Shown piece by piece: positions 35,001 to 46,675 of a DNA stretch of 64,000 nt. How positions within the stretch are numbered: the first letter of the stretch is position 1; each line of letters starts with the position of its first letter. The position numbers were made by a program, and so were the translations under genes. The notes under the pieces are model-generated. The model saw only the letters and a program-made list of their open reading frames with translations. It did no database searches and was not told the DNA's origin. Origin of the DNA: Perilla frutescens (taxonomy: Eukaryota; Streptophyta; Magnoliopsida; Lamiales; Lamiaceae); the NCBI GenBank assembly GCA_026008535.1, contig BRKX01000007.1:51821001-51885000 (forward strand), written 5' to 3'.

Positions 35001-38000
35001 AATTTCTTCATCATAAATTGTTGCAAGTCTCTTGCCATCCCCCCCTTCCCATTTGGAGACACTTTCAATTTCCTTCTCTATCTCTTCTTGCTCCAGACTT
35101 TCATTCCCAGCCCTATTACACAATTCATTCAGCATGTCATTGAATTCTGACCTTGCATTAACCATTCCGTCACACTCCTCTAGTTTCTTCTCATGATGTT
35201 CCTTATCAATGCTACCATTTTCTCTCTGCTCGTTCACTCGATCCTCCTGCCAGATCCTTAAAATTTCACTAGCTTCATCCACAGCCTTGCCATGCTCAGG
35301 AATTCTTTGAGAACTATTAAGAACTCGTCCCTCATTATTTTCAGGTCCTTCTGCACAATCAAATGTGACCTGACATTTTTCGTCATCTTTCACACTCTTC
35401 TCCATCCCCTGTGCCCTTTGAGATGTACTGAGAGCCCCTTGCACGAGTTCAGGAACAACTTCAGATCCTTTTGTATGATCAGCCGTAACATTTCTGCATT
35501 GTATGGTTTCCTTGCCCGTTTCCAACATTCCAAGGTTAGATGCAAGTTCACTCGCGGAGGGCGTTAAGCCATTAATGTTGCCTACTTTAGCAAGCTCCAA
35601 ATCAGCAGCTCCACATCCAGGAAAATCTTTTGCCCCTGTTTGCACTTCTGCTGCTTCATTTTTTTCAAGCTTTTCTACTACATTTTCGTCAACATGAATT
35701 GCCTCACTCTGAATGTGATTTGAAGCAAATAACTTACTCCTGCCTGCAAATGCCTCTTCATGTTCTCTATCTATTTCAACATTCTCCCACACCCTTTTGC
35801 CCTCAGAATTTTCAGCATGAATACGTGCACCGCTGTGACTCAGAGACGGAGTTAATTTTCCATTAATCCCAGCAGGCACAGGGAATGTAGGATTTAATTC
35901 TTCATACTTTTTCCTAGTACTGTTGTCTTTTGAGCCTAAAGCCTCATGATCAATTTTAGTTTTCCTATCCATGGCTTTCAGGCAACTTATAGGTCTAGGC
36001 TTCGATCCGTCTTGATAACCATCTTTTTTCCTTTCCATGATCATTTTGGCTATTCTTATACTTTCTTGGGCCTGTTCTATGGCCTTCTTCAAGGTAGCAG
36101 CAGAGACAGCGTCAACAGAGTTGTCGTCAAATTCCTCAGAAGATTCACCAGCAATCTTCTGAGAAACATCTCCTTTAGAAGCAAAAAATGATGCCCTCAA
36201 TTGTCTGGGTTCCTTGTTATCACTTTGATTTGATGGATAACCTGAAGGTGTTGGACCATTTGATAATTTTGATTGGAGATTAACATCATTCACATTGTGC
36301 GACTTATTAAGTCGCGATTTCTCAAAGCTTGATCCACCTTTAGTGTTAATAGGTTCAACTTCAGCACTGAAACTCCAGTTCCGACTAACTTCACGTTTGA
36401 GTAAGGGTGTACTGTCATTCTTTCCCTTGTGTGGCTGACATCCATCAACAAAATGAGCAAATCCAGGAACAGTATGGAGCTTTGCTATGTGTGTTTTCGC
36501 ATCCGACGCATCACTATTTCTTTGGTTGGTCATATTGAAGGACATATTAAATTGCTGCTCAACTCCATCAACAGACTGATCAGATGGCACACCAGAGGGC
36601 CTCTCCATGTTTCTTGAAGGATTTAGAGAACCTGATTCTTGCAACATCACTCCAACGGACTGATCAGATGCCACACCAGAGGGCCTCTCCATCTTTCTTG
36701 AAGGATGTAGAGAAACTGATTCTTGCAGCTTCACTCCATCAACAGACTGATCAGATGCCACAACAGAGGGCTTTTCCGTTGTTCTTGAAGGATGTAGAGA
36801 ACCTGATTCTTGTATCTTCACTCCATCAAGAGACTGATCAGATGCCACACCAGAGGGCCTTTCCGTTTTTCTTGAGGGATGTAGAGAACCTGATTCTTGC
36901 AGCTTCACTCCATCAACAGACTGATCAGATGCCACACCAGAGGGCCTTTCCGTCTTTCTTGAAGGATGTAGAGAACCTGATTCTTGCAGCTTCACTCCAT
37001 CAATAGACTGATCAGACGCCACACCAGAGGACCTTCCAGTCTTTCTTGAAGAATGTCGAGAATCTGATTCTTGCAGCTTAACTCCATTAGCAGACTGATC
37101 AGATGCCACACCAGGGGGCCTTCCTGTCTTTCTTGAAGAATGCCGAGAACCTGATTCTTGCGGATAAGGCTGCCCCTCCACTGGAATCCTACAAAGGCAT
37201 ACAACTCTTTCCATCAACCTATTTTCTGATGAATGAGATGTGCAGTAGAAGCACAAAATGTAACTATGCATTTCAATGGGTTCCCGATATAAGAAGGTAC
37301 AGCATGCAAATTTGGATGCCAAATATTACAAGAATCTACACGAAGACATCATTTTCTAAAACCTTGGAAGAATGAAGTCAACCACATCTCATTCCCACCT
37401 GCCCATCCTAACACCTTGGCCCCAAGCCCTCAAATCAAAATAAAGGGGGTTTGGGAAAAGCCCTTAATCATCATTTCCAACATATAAACAGAAACAAATA
37501 GGAGCTACAGATGAAATACAGAAATATGACTAATCCTCTCCATGTAAAGAATGTCCAACTTTTTTCTTTTAATAAATAATTTGTTTTGTAGTAAATTATG
37601 CCAAATAAAATGGTTTTCCTTTCATCTTTCGTCAATTTTCTGGCTGACTTATAGAAGTAAATTTTTCATGCGTGGATGTCAGACGTTCTTATGATATTCT
37701 TTTTGAGCTATTATATCAAAATCAAATCAAGGTAAACCTTGCTTGCTTATATGGAAAAGAAAAGACTTTTCAGTTAACTTTCTATGATTGAGAAGCCTCA
37801 GATTTCACGAACTCCTTCTCTGCCTTCTCCTCTTCAAAGGACAAGGAGAGAGTGCATTTTTTTCCCTTCAATATTTCTTTTGGTTTCCTCAGCAGCAGGG
37901 ACCAGATGTTAAATTGGTGTCCATGAGATTTTAGCATATACGAATTAGAACTTGAGTGTAATAAATCAAATAATATGTACATGGATTCCTTATGACATCA

Positions 38001-39311
38001 AGGCGGATAACTTGACACGTTATCCACTTTCGACATTTTGGTAACATACTTAATAGCTAAAGCCAAAAAAAAACAACGAACTTATAGCATTGAAGGAAAA
38101 CTGGAAAATTAATTAATGCTCAGAAAGTACGGGAATACCGGCCACAAGGAGGAATACTAGGAATCGGCAAGCATGATTATTAATTTATTATTGTTGCTGT
38201 TATCGGCTTTCCATTTACAAGGAATAAAAATAGATGATCATATCATAAAAAGGGACTAGCTGCAATCAAGTAAAAGAAATCAAGCATGTGCCACGTGGCG
38301 AAATGTGAACCAATACATTCTTGAGTTTCTTAAGAAGTCAGCTCTGCACAGGAACACTTCGTATGTTCAAATTACATGCGAATCAACATCAAACTAACAA
38401 ACTATATAAAATATTCATATCATACTGAAGGCAAATTAGATGCTGCCATAGAGTGTACCAGTTACCACTGCCAGAAGAAGCACTTAGAAACAGATACTTC
38501 TATATTGGATTTCAACAACTATTCACTACGACATTTAACACTAGCCAGTGAAAGAGCTTTCATGGAAATTCAAATGTAGAACTGTCCATCAAATGGATTT
38601 TTCGACACTCTCATTTATTATTATTTGACATTTAGCATCGCCACCTACAACTTAAAAACATATATTGATTATTAAGCCCATTACTAGTTAGCATTTAAAA
38701 AAGAAAAAAGAAAAAAAGAATCGCATATAGTCGAGCAGATATTGGTTTTCCATTTAACATACAATCAACCAAACAATAATGATTTCCTTCCTACAAAGAA
38801 ATTATGACAGAGATTCATTAAAATCTGTGATCGAAATACCACAAATGCTAATAACAATCAATCCAAACCCCAATTAACACAGCATTCACGTACCAACAAG
38901 TGCAAGACGACATTGACATTTGATGCAAAATTCACAATTCTCTTGCGAAATGAAAGCAGAGAAAACTCACCGCGGTTTAGCTTTCTTAGCAGAACCATTA
39001 AGCACCTCCTCGTACGGCACGAAAACATCGTCATGCGTCAAGCCGCCAAAAATGTTGGTGTAATCGAGCTTGGAGCTCCGGAAATCCCCCGACCCGACCC
39101 GCTCGTCGAGGCACGAAAGATCAAGCACCGGAATGGAAGAAGAGCCTGCAAAAATCTCGGAGTACTCATGAACTTGCAGCGAGTTTCTCTCACCTCCGTT
39201 TGACAGCAAAACGTCGCCGTAGGGGTTCTTGAAGGAGAAAGACGACGAGAAGACATTCGCCGCGGTGGTGGAGTGCTTTCTTCTGTGCGAAGATCTGGGG
39301 AGAGATTCCAT
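32058..39311 (-). CDS. AUL1: Auxilin-like protein with C-terminal J domain, seven exons
   Basis: Plant auxilin-like proteins recruit Hsc70 through a J domain to strip clathrin from vesicles. Exons on the minus strand: 39311-38971, 37188-33258, 33173-33090, 33005-32940, 32828-32739, 32612-32436 and 32093-32058. All introns are GT-AG and the frame is continuous: 4725 nt, 1574 residues plus stop. Exon 1 holds the family motifs EYSEIFAG, SSIPVLDL and DYTNIFGG. Exon 2 holds seven 29-residue repeats (residues about 124-325), a long acidic region and an Arg/Glu/Ala-rich coiled coil (about 1290-1395). Exons 3-7 give the conserved end: RRKARLERHQRIMERA, RFAESLDADIKRWASGKEGN, then the J domain with GPDSGWQPI, KKAYRKATL, the HPD tripeptide (about 1538-1540) and AAWNRFNSDER at the stop. 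No disabling change was seen. The 36-bp last exon is too short for ORF calling and was placed by splice site and motif. Confidence 0.93.
32633..32651. repeat. (GA)n microsatellite in an auxilin intron
   Basis: About nine GA units in intron 5, just upstream of the J-domain exon on the minus strand. Confidence 0.9.
36563..37162 (-). repeat. Coding minisatellite in the auxilin-like exon 2, 7 x 87 bp
   Basis: Seven tandem units code for a 29-residue repeat of the form QESGSLHPSRKTERPSGVAS followed by DQSVDGVKL; one unit has 28 residues. Starts are 87 bp apart (for example 37160 and 37073 on the minus strand). Central units are almost identical and the outer ones more diverged, as expected for recent unequal exchange. 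All keep the frame. Confidence 0.93.
37189..38970 (-). other. Intron 1 of the auxilin-like gene
   Basis: 1782 bp, GTGAGTTTTC at the donor (38970) and TTTGTAG at the acceptor (37189). AT-rich; open frames inside show no domain. Confidence 0.88.
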
Positions 39312-39518
39312 GAAAATGGAGACAGAGATAGGATTTTGTGGTCGTGTCGCTAGGGTTTTTTGCTTATTTTTCCTGATGTTTTTGGGGCTTTTGCTTCACC
39401 TCTCTTCTTGTTCGGTGACGCAGCTTTAGTGTTGTCTGCTGAGAGAGAAGAAAAATCTGCAGAGTCAGACAAAACGAAGGAGGAGGAGGAGAGAGAACGA
39501 TTGATGTGAGAGAAAATT

Positions 39519-39530
39519 TTCTTTTTATAG
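39519..39530 (-). promoter_or_regulatory. Probable TATA box of the auxilin-like gene
   Basis: The minus strand reads GCTATAAAAAG about 210 bp upstream of the ATG at 39311. It is followed by a CT-rich stretch (39465-39500), common in plant 5' untranslated regions. Confidence 0.6.
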
Positions 39531-41500
39531 CAAAGAAATGTTGTATTATAAGGAAGAGTGGGTCCTCTTGGGGTTTTATTTCATGTGTGCAACATCTCGG
39601 TACTCCCACTTCACTGTATAGGAATAGTAGTATGGTATAGCGCCTTTTTTGCTTTCTTTTTAGTTTTATTTTTACAATAAAGTAAATTCAATAGCACCAG
39701 AAACATTAATAGTGAGATCACAAGAAATTAAGTGAGGATATAAGCAGATTTTTAGTATCATTCTATCACATGAAATATATTGTCATTATTAAGAACTTCC
39801 TTAGCCTGTCCTCCAACTACATATCATAATTTTAAATGTTCTTTCAAATTTGATTGTAAAATGTAATTGGGAATCCGTCGTACTCTATCCTAACCGTTTT
39901 ATCTTTCTATTAAGGGTTAATGTTCAATTTGTCCCTATATACTATATCCGGACACTTGAATTAATTCTCACTCAAGTTTTAGAATCTGTGCACGAGCTAG
40001 TTAGAAATTTAGAATGCTCAGCAGGTTTATTTTTTGACGATCTTAGCTGATGGCAAAATGCGTAGTTGGTTCTTAAAATCAATTGTTTGTTGGTTGCCCC
40101 CTCCGGCGTAGCTTGATCGATCTACTAAGTAAATTCCTACTTGATCTATATATTCTAACTATTACTACAAATTATACTAGTTCCACTCGCATCCATCTGA
40201 ACAGTCTAGAATTGAGTACTATTGTTCCAATTATCTTTGTCAAATAACGTAACTGATTTACAAAATCTTATGAATTTTCCGAATATGATTGATATTTACC
40301 TTTTAATTAATTGGTTAATAATCATTGATATGTTAATTATAGACTCATAATCATTGATGTTTATTTGACTAAATATACAGATTGCAAATCATTGACGATA
40401 TTCACCTTAATTAATTGCTTTGTTACAGTTCTATATATATATATATAAATGTATTCGTTGATAACATATAGGTATTTACATTAAATTACGCGATCTATCC
40501 AAAATTTGTAATTAATATCTCGTTCACTTAGAAGGGGTATTGATTAGTTTTATTGTTAATTTGTATAATTTTCTCTCATTTAGAATGGGTATTAATTAGT
40601 TTTTTCTAATACCTTATCCATTATCTTAATATACGATATGATAAAAATCATACGGTTATCGTATCTTACTTTCGGTATACTTTAAGTTTGGCATACCTTC
40701 ATTCAGTATTCCTTAAATTCGGTATGACACATAATACATACTCTTATCATGCATTTTTTTTTTTTCAATTATCACTAGTATACCACCTGTGCCATGCACA
40801 GGGGATGTTATTAAAAAAATATTTATGTACAATAATAAATTACATTCAATCATAAATTTCGCATATAAATATATGAATTATAAATTACTTGTATATTTTT
40901 CATTATTGGAGAAATCAGCCTTGGCGGCTCTAGCCGTGCTAAAAACACCCAAGTTGGTTGTAAAATCGAGAAGGCAGAGTCCTGGCTGCCAGTTGGTCTC
41001 GACATCAATTAATCGACCAATTAGGCACGAACAATTTTTTTTTCAATTTTTTAAAATATTTTTGTTCAAAATATGATTAAATAAAATTTTTGAGGTTTTC
41101 CATCTTTTTATAAAACAACCTACATCCCAATGTTTCAATCTACAATCAATGTGGGACGTAGGAAAATTAGAAAAAGTTGTGGAACTAATTTGAGGATTCG
41201 ATTTAAGATTACCCACTCTTTTATAGAACCTACATCCCAATATTTCAATTTACAACCGATGTGAGATGTAGGGTAAGTGAAATTTAATATGTAAATAGTG
41301 TTATGCAATAATATATTATAAAAAAATAAAAATGCTTAGGCGAAGACAATCTAAATGGATTTTATATGTTATTATATTTAACTTTATGAACTCAATTGTG
41401 GAGAAACAAAATATCATAATCCCGATAATTGATATGTAACTTTAGAACTTCACAAATCTATACACACGAACACACACATGAATGAGGAATGATAGAAAAA
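39531..41500. other. AT-rich intergenic region
   Basis: No gene seen. A diverged direct repeat lies at 41104-41163 and 41218-41274: both copies carry ACCTACATCCCAAT, TTTCAAT and a GATGTGRGAYGTAGG end. Confidence 0.5.
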
Positions 41501-41559
41501 AATATATTTTTAATTGAAAAAATCAAATACATTATCTTTAAAGATTTTAACTTGTTAAA

Positions 41560-43440
41560 AAAATTTGACCGTGGATGTTGAATTTTTTTTAATATATTTA
41601 ATTAACTTAAAAAATTAAAAATACTTTAAATTAATATAGTTAAAATATTTTATTATATTTGTTTAATATATTTAATTCAATTTTAATTCAAAAATATTTA
41701 ATTTCTAAAAATTTAAAATGTATCATATTAATTTGATAAAATCAAATATCAAATATTATACTTGATCTCAATTTGCAGAGATCATTATTGGGTCTCACAA
41801 TTCATAGTTTGTTCATATACAATATTATTTCTTTGTTCTTCAATGTGGGATAAATTTTGATTTAAAATTAAAATATATAAGTTTTAACTATTTAAAACAT
41901 CTTTAAAGTTGAAAACTTAAATATGATAATTTGAAAATATTAAAATTATCTAACATTAAAATGATAAGATCAATTAATACATTTCAAGTTTCGACCTTTC
42001 AAAATTTAAATATATTTAATTTAAAATTTTGTATGTAGGTCTTGATTTTTTAGAATATATTTAATCAATGAGAATTTTTAAATACGCCACTAAATTTTCT
42101 TTATCCACCACTATTAAATTTAATTAAAAAATAAATAATTATTAATTTACATAAATATCATTTTTACTTTTAAAAATTACTTAAAATAAATAAAATAAAA
42201 ATAAAAAATCCCCTCCTTCCCACCCCAATGACCGCACCCACCACATTGCTCCCACAATTGCTCTCTCATTTCCCTCCATTTATGTTAATCTTCATTTCTC
42301 TCCTCTTCACTCATTTATTTTCTATGTAAGAATTGCCTATGAAATCAAATGTGTGTATTAGTGTCATATATTTTTGGGGCTAAGAAATTAATTTTGTTAA
42401 CTTCTCCAATCATAGGATTTGTCGCATTAATGTTTGGAGAAATACATATATCTGATAGAGGGGTTGAAATTTGGAACATAATGTTGATGATATTACTTTA
42501 AAATCTGGTGACATTGAAGGATTTGTCAGAATATTTTATAAATCTGAAAAAGGATTTTGTCAGACTTGGAACACAGTGTTGACTGCAACTACGTTCTTCG
42601 CTATTTTATTTTGAAAAAAAAATTAATGGGGAAGAAAAACGAAGACAACAGGTCAGGAAGAAATGTGATGGTGACGGAGGGCGGTAGATATGTAGTATGG
42701 AGGGGAGAGAGTGAGAGTGGAGAATAATTTTTTTTAATTTCTTTTGATTCTTTTTTAATTTTTTTTTATAGTGAAATGATAGAGATGACTTTTACTGTGG
42801 TGTGTAGAGAAAAAATGTGAAAATATGAAAAAAATGTGTAGCGTATGAAATAAATGTGGTATATAAAGAAAAATGGTGGTATATTTAGAAACACCCTTAA
42901 TCAATTAAAGAGTAGAAAATTTAAATCAATATTTTAAAAATATTTCATTTGAACTAATTAATATATATAATTCAATTCAAATTTATAAATTTAAAATACA
43001 TTTAATATTCAATATTAAAATGATAATATCAAATATCTAAATATTAGACTTGATCTCAACTTAGAGATCAACAAATATGGAAATATCATTGTTGGGACTC
43101 GCAATTTATAATTTATCCATGCATAACAATATTTGTAAGTTTTTTGATGTGTGATGCTTTTTGTTTGAAAAACTAAAACTATAAGATTTAACTATTTAAT
43201 TTATATATATAATTCATTAAATAAATATATTTAACAATAAATTGCCAAGTTCTATTAATACATTTAATTCAAAATTTTAAGTAGATTTAATTTAAAATTC
43301 TCATTGTGTATCTTGATTAATACATTTATTTTGAAAATTTATATATATTTAATTAAAATTTTACGTGGATTTGGAATTATATTTAATATATTTAATCAAC
43401 TTAAAATTTTAAAATATTTTTAATTAATATATTAGAACAT
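41560..43440. repeat. Diverged tandem duplication split by a MULE-like element
   Basis: Copy 1 (about 41560-42069) and copy 2 (about 42897-43440) share in order: an AT-rich stretch, ATCAAATAT, ACTTGATCTCAA, TAGAGATCA, ATTGTTGGG, a CAATTYATA block and a GATGTGKGAT block. They would be adjacent without the 827-bp insertion. No coding content. Confidence 0.55.
42061..42905. mobile_element. MULE-like non-autonomous transposon with 9-bp duplication
   Basis: The element is 42070-42896. Terminal inverted repeats of about 40 bp run from GAGAATTTTTAAATACGCCA (left) and, on the other strand, GGGTGTTTCTAAATATACCA (right), with shared ...CTTTAT.NACCAC ends. TTAATCAAT flanks both sides (42061-42069 and 42897-42905). 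A 9-bp duplication is characteristic of Mutator-type transposition. The inside is non-coding. Confidence 0.82.
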
Positions 43441-45245
43441 TCACTCATAACACTTAAAAGAAAGATAATTAATATAAACTTATGGTCCATCATAAAGAAA
43501 AAATAGATGCTTAGAAAATTCACATATAAATCAACAATTTAAAGGTCACATAATTTTTTTCATTGAATGAACGAAATAATTTTTGATAAAAAATAGTATT
43601 TTTGCAAAATAAAAAAATTATAATTTTGAAATTATTGTATTGAATGACTATATAACATAAAGATTAAGTAATTAATAAATAGTATACTTTTATTTATAGA
43701 AAGTGCATTTAGGCGGGAAAACTTATTATTACTATTTATAGAGACTATCTTACTTTTAGATATAATATAGATTTAGGTAATAAAGTAAAGTAACTATACA
43801 TTTTATGATACATTTCTGAATGTTATATTGTTATATTGCATTATTTTAATATCTCATAATTTAAGTATACCTCATTTTCTTTTAGTTTTATTGATTATTC
43901 ATCTTACCTTTTAGTTTTAAAGGTTGGAGGAAATAAAAAATTATTATTTATTACATTTACTTTTATTTGTTAGGTATCATTTAGGTAATAAATTTTATTA
44001 AATATCATATTTTTGTTTAACTTTTGTATCTAAGTTATAAAATATTATTATTTAATACATTTACTTTCAATAGCAATTTACTAAATAAGTTATTTAATTT
44101 AATTGGAATAATTTTATATCTCATAATTCAAGCATATCTCATTTTATTTTATTTTTTCTCGATTATTCATCTTAACTTTTATTTTATTGTTTGAAAATGA
44201 AAATAAAATTATAATTTATTACATTTAATTTCAAATTGTCCATTTTTAATTATAACTTAGGTATTAAATTAGATTAAATGACAAACTTTTGCTAAATTTT
44301 TATGATAAACTAGGTGTTCACAGTGAATAAACAAGGACCTGAACATATGACCAAAGCAAAAATATTATACATGATTTCATTCATATAAGTCCAAATATTA
44401 CAATCTCACTCTATCTGAACAATAAAAAAAATAAAAATAATACTCCAATTACAAAACCAATAATCAAACATTTACAATCACAGAATAAAGATTGAACCGT
44501 ATTTTCTTGAATTATTACTTCCTCTTCGAAAAACTAGTGGATCTTGCTTTGTCTAATTCTAGAACTAATGTCACAGTTACTTGATTCAGTGGCCAAATCG
44601 AATCCGTGGCAGTTCCAACAATATTCGGTAATGTTTTTTGATTAAAAATATTTTTCATATAGACCTCTACTGCTTCATCTTTTGTTGGGAAATATCACAT
44701 AAAACTCTTCTCTTTTACCCATCATCTAGATTTAATCTCCATTATTTATTTTTATGTTAGTCTACAGATTGACCAGAGAATTGGTTTTTAATTTTACATT
44801 GGACAAGGATAAAGACTTCGAAATGAAAAGGGCAAAAGGATTAATTCGATTTTTTTTAATTATAAATTGTAAATAATTTCATTCAAAAGTGTCCATGGAA
44901 ATAATTTAAATTATAAATTTATCCCTAAATTAGTTGACTAAATAATCTTTTTAATTGGAAATTGCAATCCATAATTATTGCTGAGAGATATTTTTTTTTT
45001 CAAAATTCAAAATATGAAAATTTTAACGCTAATCATTCTCAAAAATAGGCTGGAATGGTAGATATATAAAAGATTTACCGATCGAATCTGATTAATTGAT
45101 TATATATATTGAACGATCACTATTATTTAGACTAATACTATATGGGTAGCTATTAATTAGAATAATATTCCTAAAAAATACAGTATATTGCTCTTAATTA
45201 GAGTAATTCCCAAAGTAAGTGAGGGTCCACGAATTCAATCGAACT
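43441..45245. other. AT-rich intergenic region, nothing recognised
   Basis: Long A/T runs and no open frame with a domain. Its right end leads into the promoter of the gene fragment at 45306. Confidence 0.5.
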
Positions 45246-45257
45246 CTATATATAAAA
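45246..45257 (+). promoter_or_regulatory. TATA box of the gene at 45306
   Basis: TATATATAAAA lies about 50-60 bp upstream of the ATG, leaving a short leader. Confidence 0.65.
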
Positions 45258-45305
45258 ACCAAAAGCATAGGGTTTGGATTGAAGAATAATTGTCTGTGAA
45301 TCTCG

Positions 45306-45575
45306 ATGGAGTCTGAGCGTCGATATCTTGAGTTACCAAAATATGCCAATGCCGACCCTCAATTCTTAAGGGAATGTACAAACTTCGTAAACGAAGTTTT
45401 TAAGGAAGGCGGCATCGGCGAAAGACTATGTAATTCACCTAATTTTCTATACATTTTTTTTTTTAAATAACTAATAATTTTAAAATTAGAAAACAAGCTA
45501 CCGATGTTTGTTTGTGAATCACAGGTTATGAAGAGGGCCGTTTTTTCCTCGTTAAAGCACCGCCTGGTGAGAAGT
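45306..45575 (+). pseudogene. 5' part of an unidentified plant gene, cut by element C
   Basis: Exon 1 (45306-45429) codes for 41 residues beginning MESERRYLELPKYANADPQF. A short intron (45430-45524, GTAATT...ATCACAG) follows, and exon 2 opens in frame with YEEGRFFLVKAPPGEK. After GAGAAGT the retrotransposon LTR begins at 45576, so the protein is truncated at about 58 residues. The TATA box, start, splice sites and unbroken frame argue for a real gene until the insertion. The 3' part is not in the window: the other side of the retrotransposon block ends in yet another element. The family is not recognised. Confidence 0.6.
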
Positions 45576-46097
45576 TGATGTGACCTGGACAATGTATCCA
45601 AGACATGAGATTTATGCACGCGGAAGACTTCAAGAACGAACAACGTCAGCTAGAAAACAATGGAATCAATCCGACTCAAAACACGATAAAACTTACTAGA
45701 ATTACGTAGACACGAACTAGGACTCGATTGGAATACGTAGGATGGCTCGAGGGTGGCTGGAATACGGCGGTGTGGATGGCGGATGGCGGCGGTGGTGATG
45801 GTATTGGCGGCGGCGATGATGTGTTGTGGATTGGATAGATTCGGCGAACCCGTGTTGAAAACCCGAACGCGCAAGTCTCACTTCTCCGGATAGCAATTCT
45901 CCCAAGTACTTAATTATACCCTGAAAAACTTAAATAAGACTATTGATTTGCTAGAACAATAGAATGGTTTGTAGATAGGTGATCAACCAAAGGATCGGAG
46001 ACAAAAGGGAGGAATAAATCTCAAACTCATGCAATTGTCTACTTATGAATGTCACAAGGTACTCCTATTTATAGGAGCATATATGGACGAAAATTAA
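45576..46097 (-). repeat. Truncated 3' LTR of element C
   Basis: It begins TGATGTGACC like the B LTR edge and follows it to TGGACGAAAATTAA, where a Harbinger-like insertion starts. GAAGT (45571-45575) is the candidate target duplication; the other copy cannot be seen. The remaining ~500 bp of the LTR and the polypurine tract are missing. Confidence 0.85.
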
Positions 46098-46166
46098 GGG
46101 GGTGTATTGGTTGTGGATTTTGATGGATTTCATTGGACTTTTAAAATCCGGGTGTATTCAATCCAG

Positions 46167-46289
46167 ACTTTTAAAAGTCCAATGAAATTCTGGTGTATTC
46201 AATCCCGACTTTTAAAAGTCCAATGAAATCCTGGTGTATTCAATCCAGACTTTTAAAAGTCCTTTAAAATTCTGAGGTATTCAACATTC
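46167..46289. repeat. 41-bp tandem repeat, 3 copies
   Basis: Units start at 46167, 46208 and 46249, each with the palindrome ACTTTTAAAAGT and then CTGGTGTATTCAATCC. A degraded fourth unit follows. Confidence 0.9.
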
Positions 46290-46417
46290 CACGGACTTTA
46301 AAAAGTCATTGACTTCGTTGGATTTCGGCTGGATTTCACGTGAAAATTATAAAGGATGAAATCCGACCTCCAGACACAAGATTTCGATGGATTTGGAAAA
46401 CCCGGGGAGCGTTGTGT

Positions 46418-46632
46418 CCCAGCGACAACTGGGTAGATGAAATTGGCACCCCAGCGGCCGCTGGGTGCCAGCCGTGGCTCGGTTCAAGGCTAGCCTCTCA
46501 GCGGCCGCTGGATTCCAGCGGTCGCTGGGTTCTCTCGACTCCACTTCCCAACGGCCGCTCAATTCAAGCGGTCGCTGGGTTCAATTTTTTTCCGTCTCCA
46601 CCGATCGTTGTGTTCCATCGAGCGCTGGTAAG
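46418..46632. repeat. CpG-rich palindromic segment
   Basis: CAGCGGCCGCTG occurs at about 46452 and 46499, with variants CCAGCGGTCGCTGGG, AACGGCCGCTC, AAGCGGTCGCTGGG and the weaker CCCAGCGACAACTGGG. All are near-perfect palindromes with about 20-30 bp between them. Confidence 0.85.
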
Positions 46633-46675
46633 AAGGATTTGAAATCCGTTGAAATCATTCAAAATCGGTCAGACG

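Larger units (their letters stand above)
46095..46675 (+). mobile_element. PIF/Harbinger-like MITE with tandem repeats, right end lost
   Basis: It starts GGGGGTGTATTGGTTGTGG after TAA (46095-46097), the usual Harbinger terminus and 3-bp target. The right part (GAAATCCGTTGAAATCATTC) looks like the subterminal complement, but the last ~20 bp and the second TAA are absent. It holds three 41-bp repeats (46167-46289) and a CpG-rich palindromic segment (about 46418-46632). No transposase was seen. Confidence 0.65.

Noticed and set aside
33247..37006. Several plus-strand frames opposite the auxilin-like exon 2
   Set aside because: Shadows of the minus-strand coding exon, including the repeat region.
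40775..40805. CACCTGTGCCATGCACAGGG as a possible Helitron hairpin
   Set aside because: It lacks the CTRR terminus at the right distance and no matching TC start was seen.
43441..45240. Search for LTRs, tRNA genes or exons in this AT-rich stretch
   Set aside because: Nothing beyond A/T-rich similarity was found that could be defended.
45650..45905. His/Arg/Pro-rich frames (74 and 62 codons, minus)
   Set aside because: They fall in the GGCGG-rich part of an LTR; the composition reflects the triplet-like repeat.
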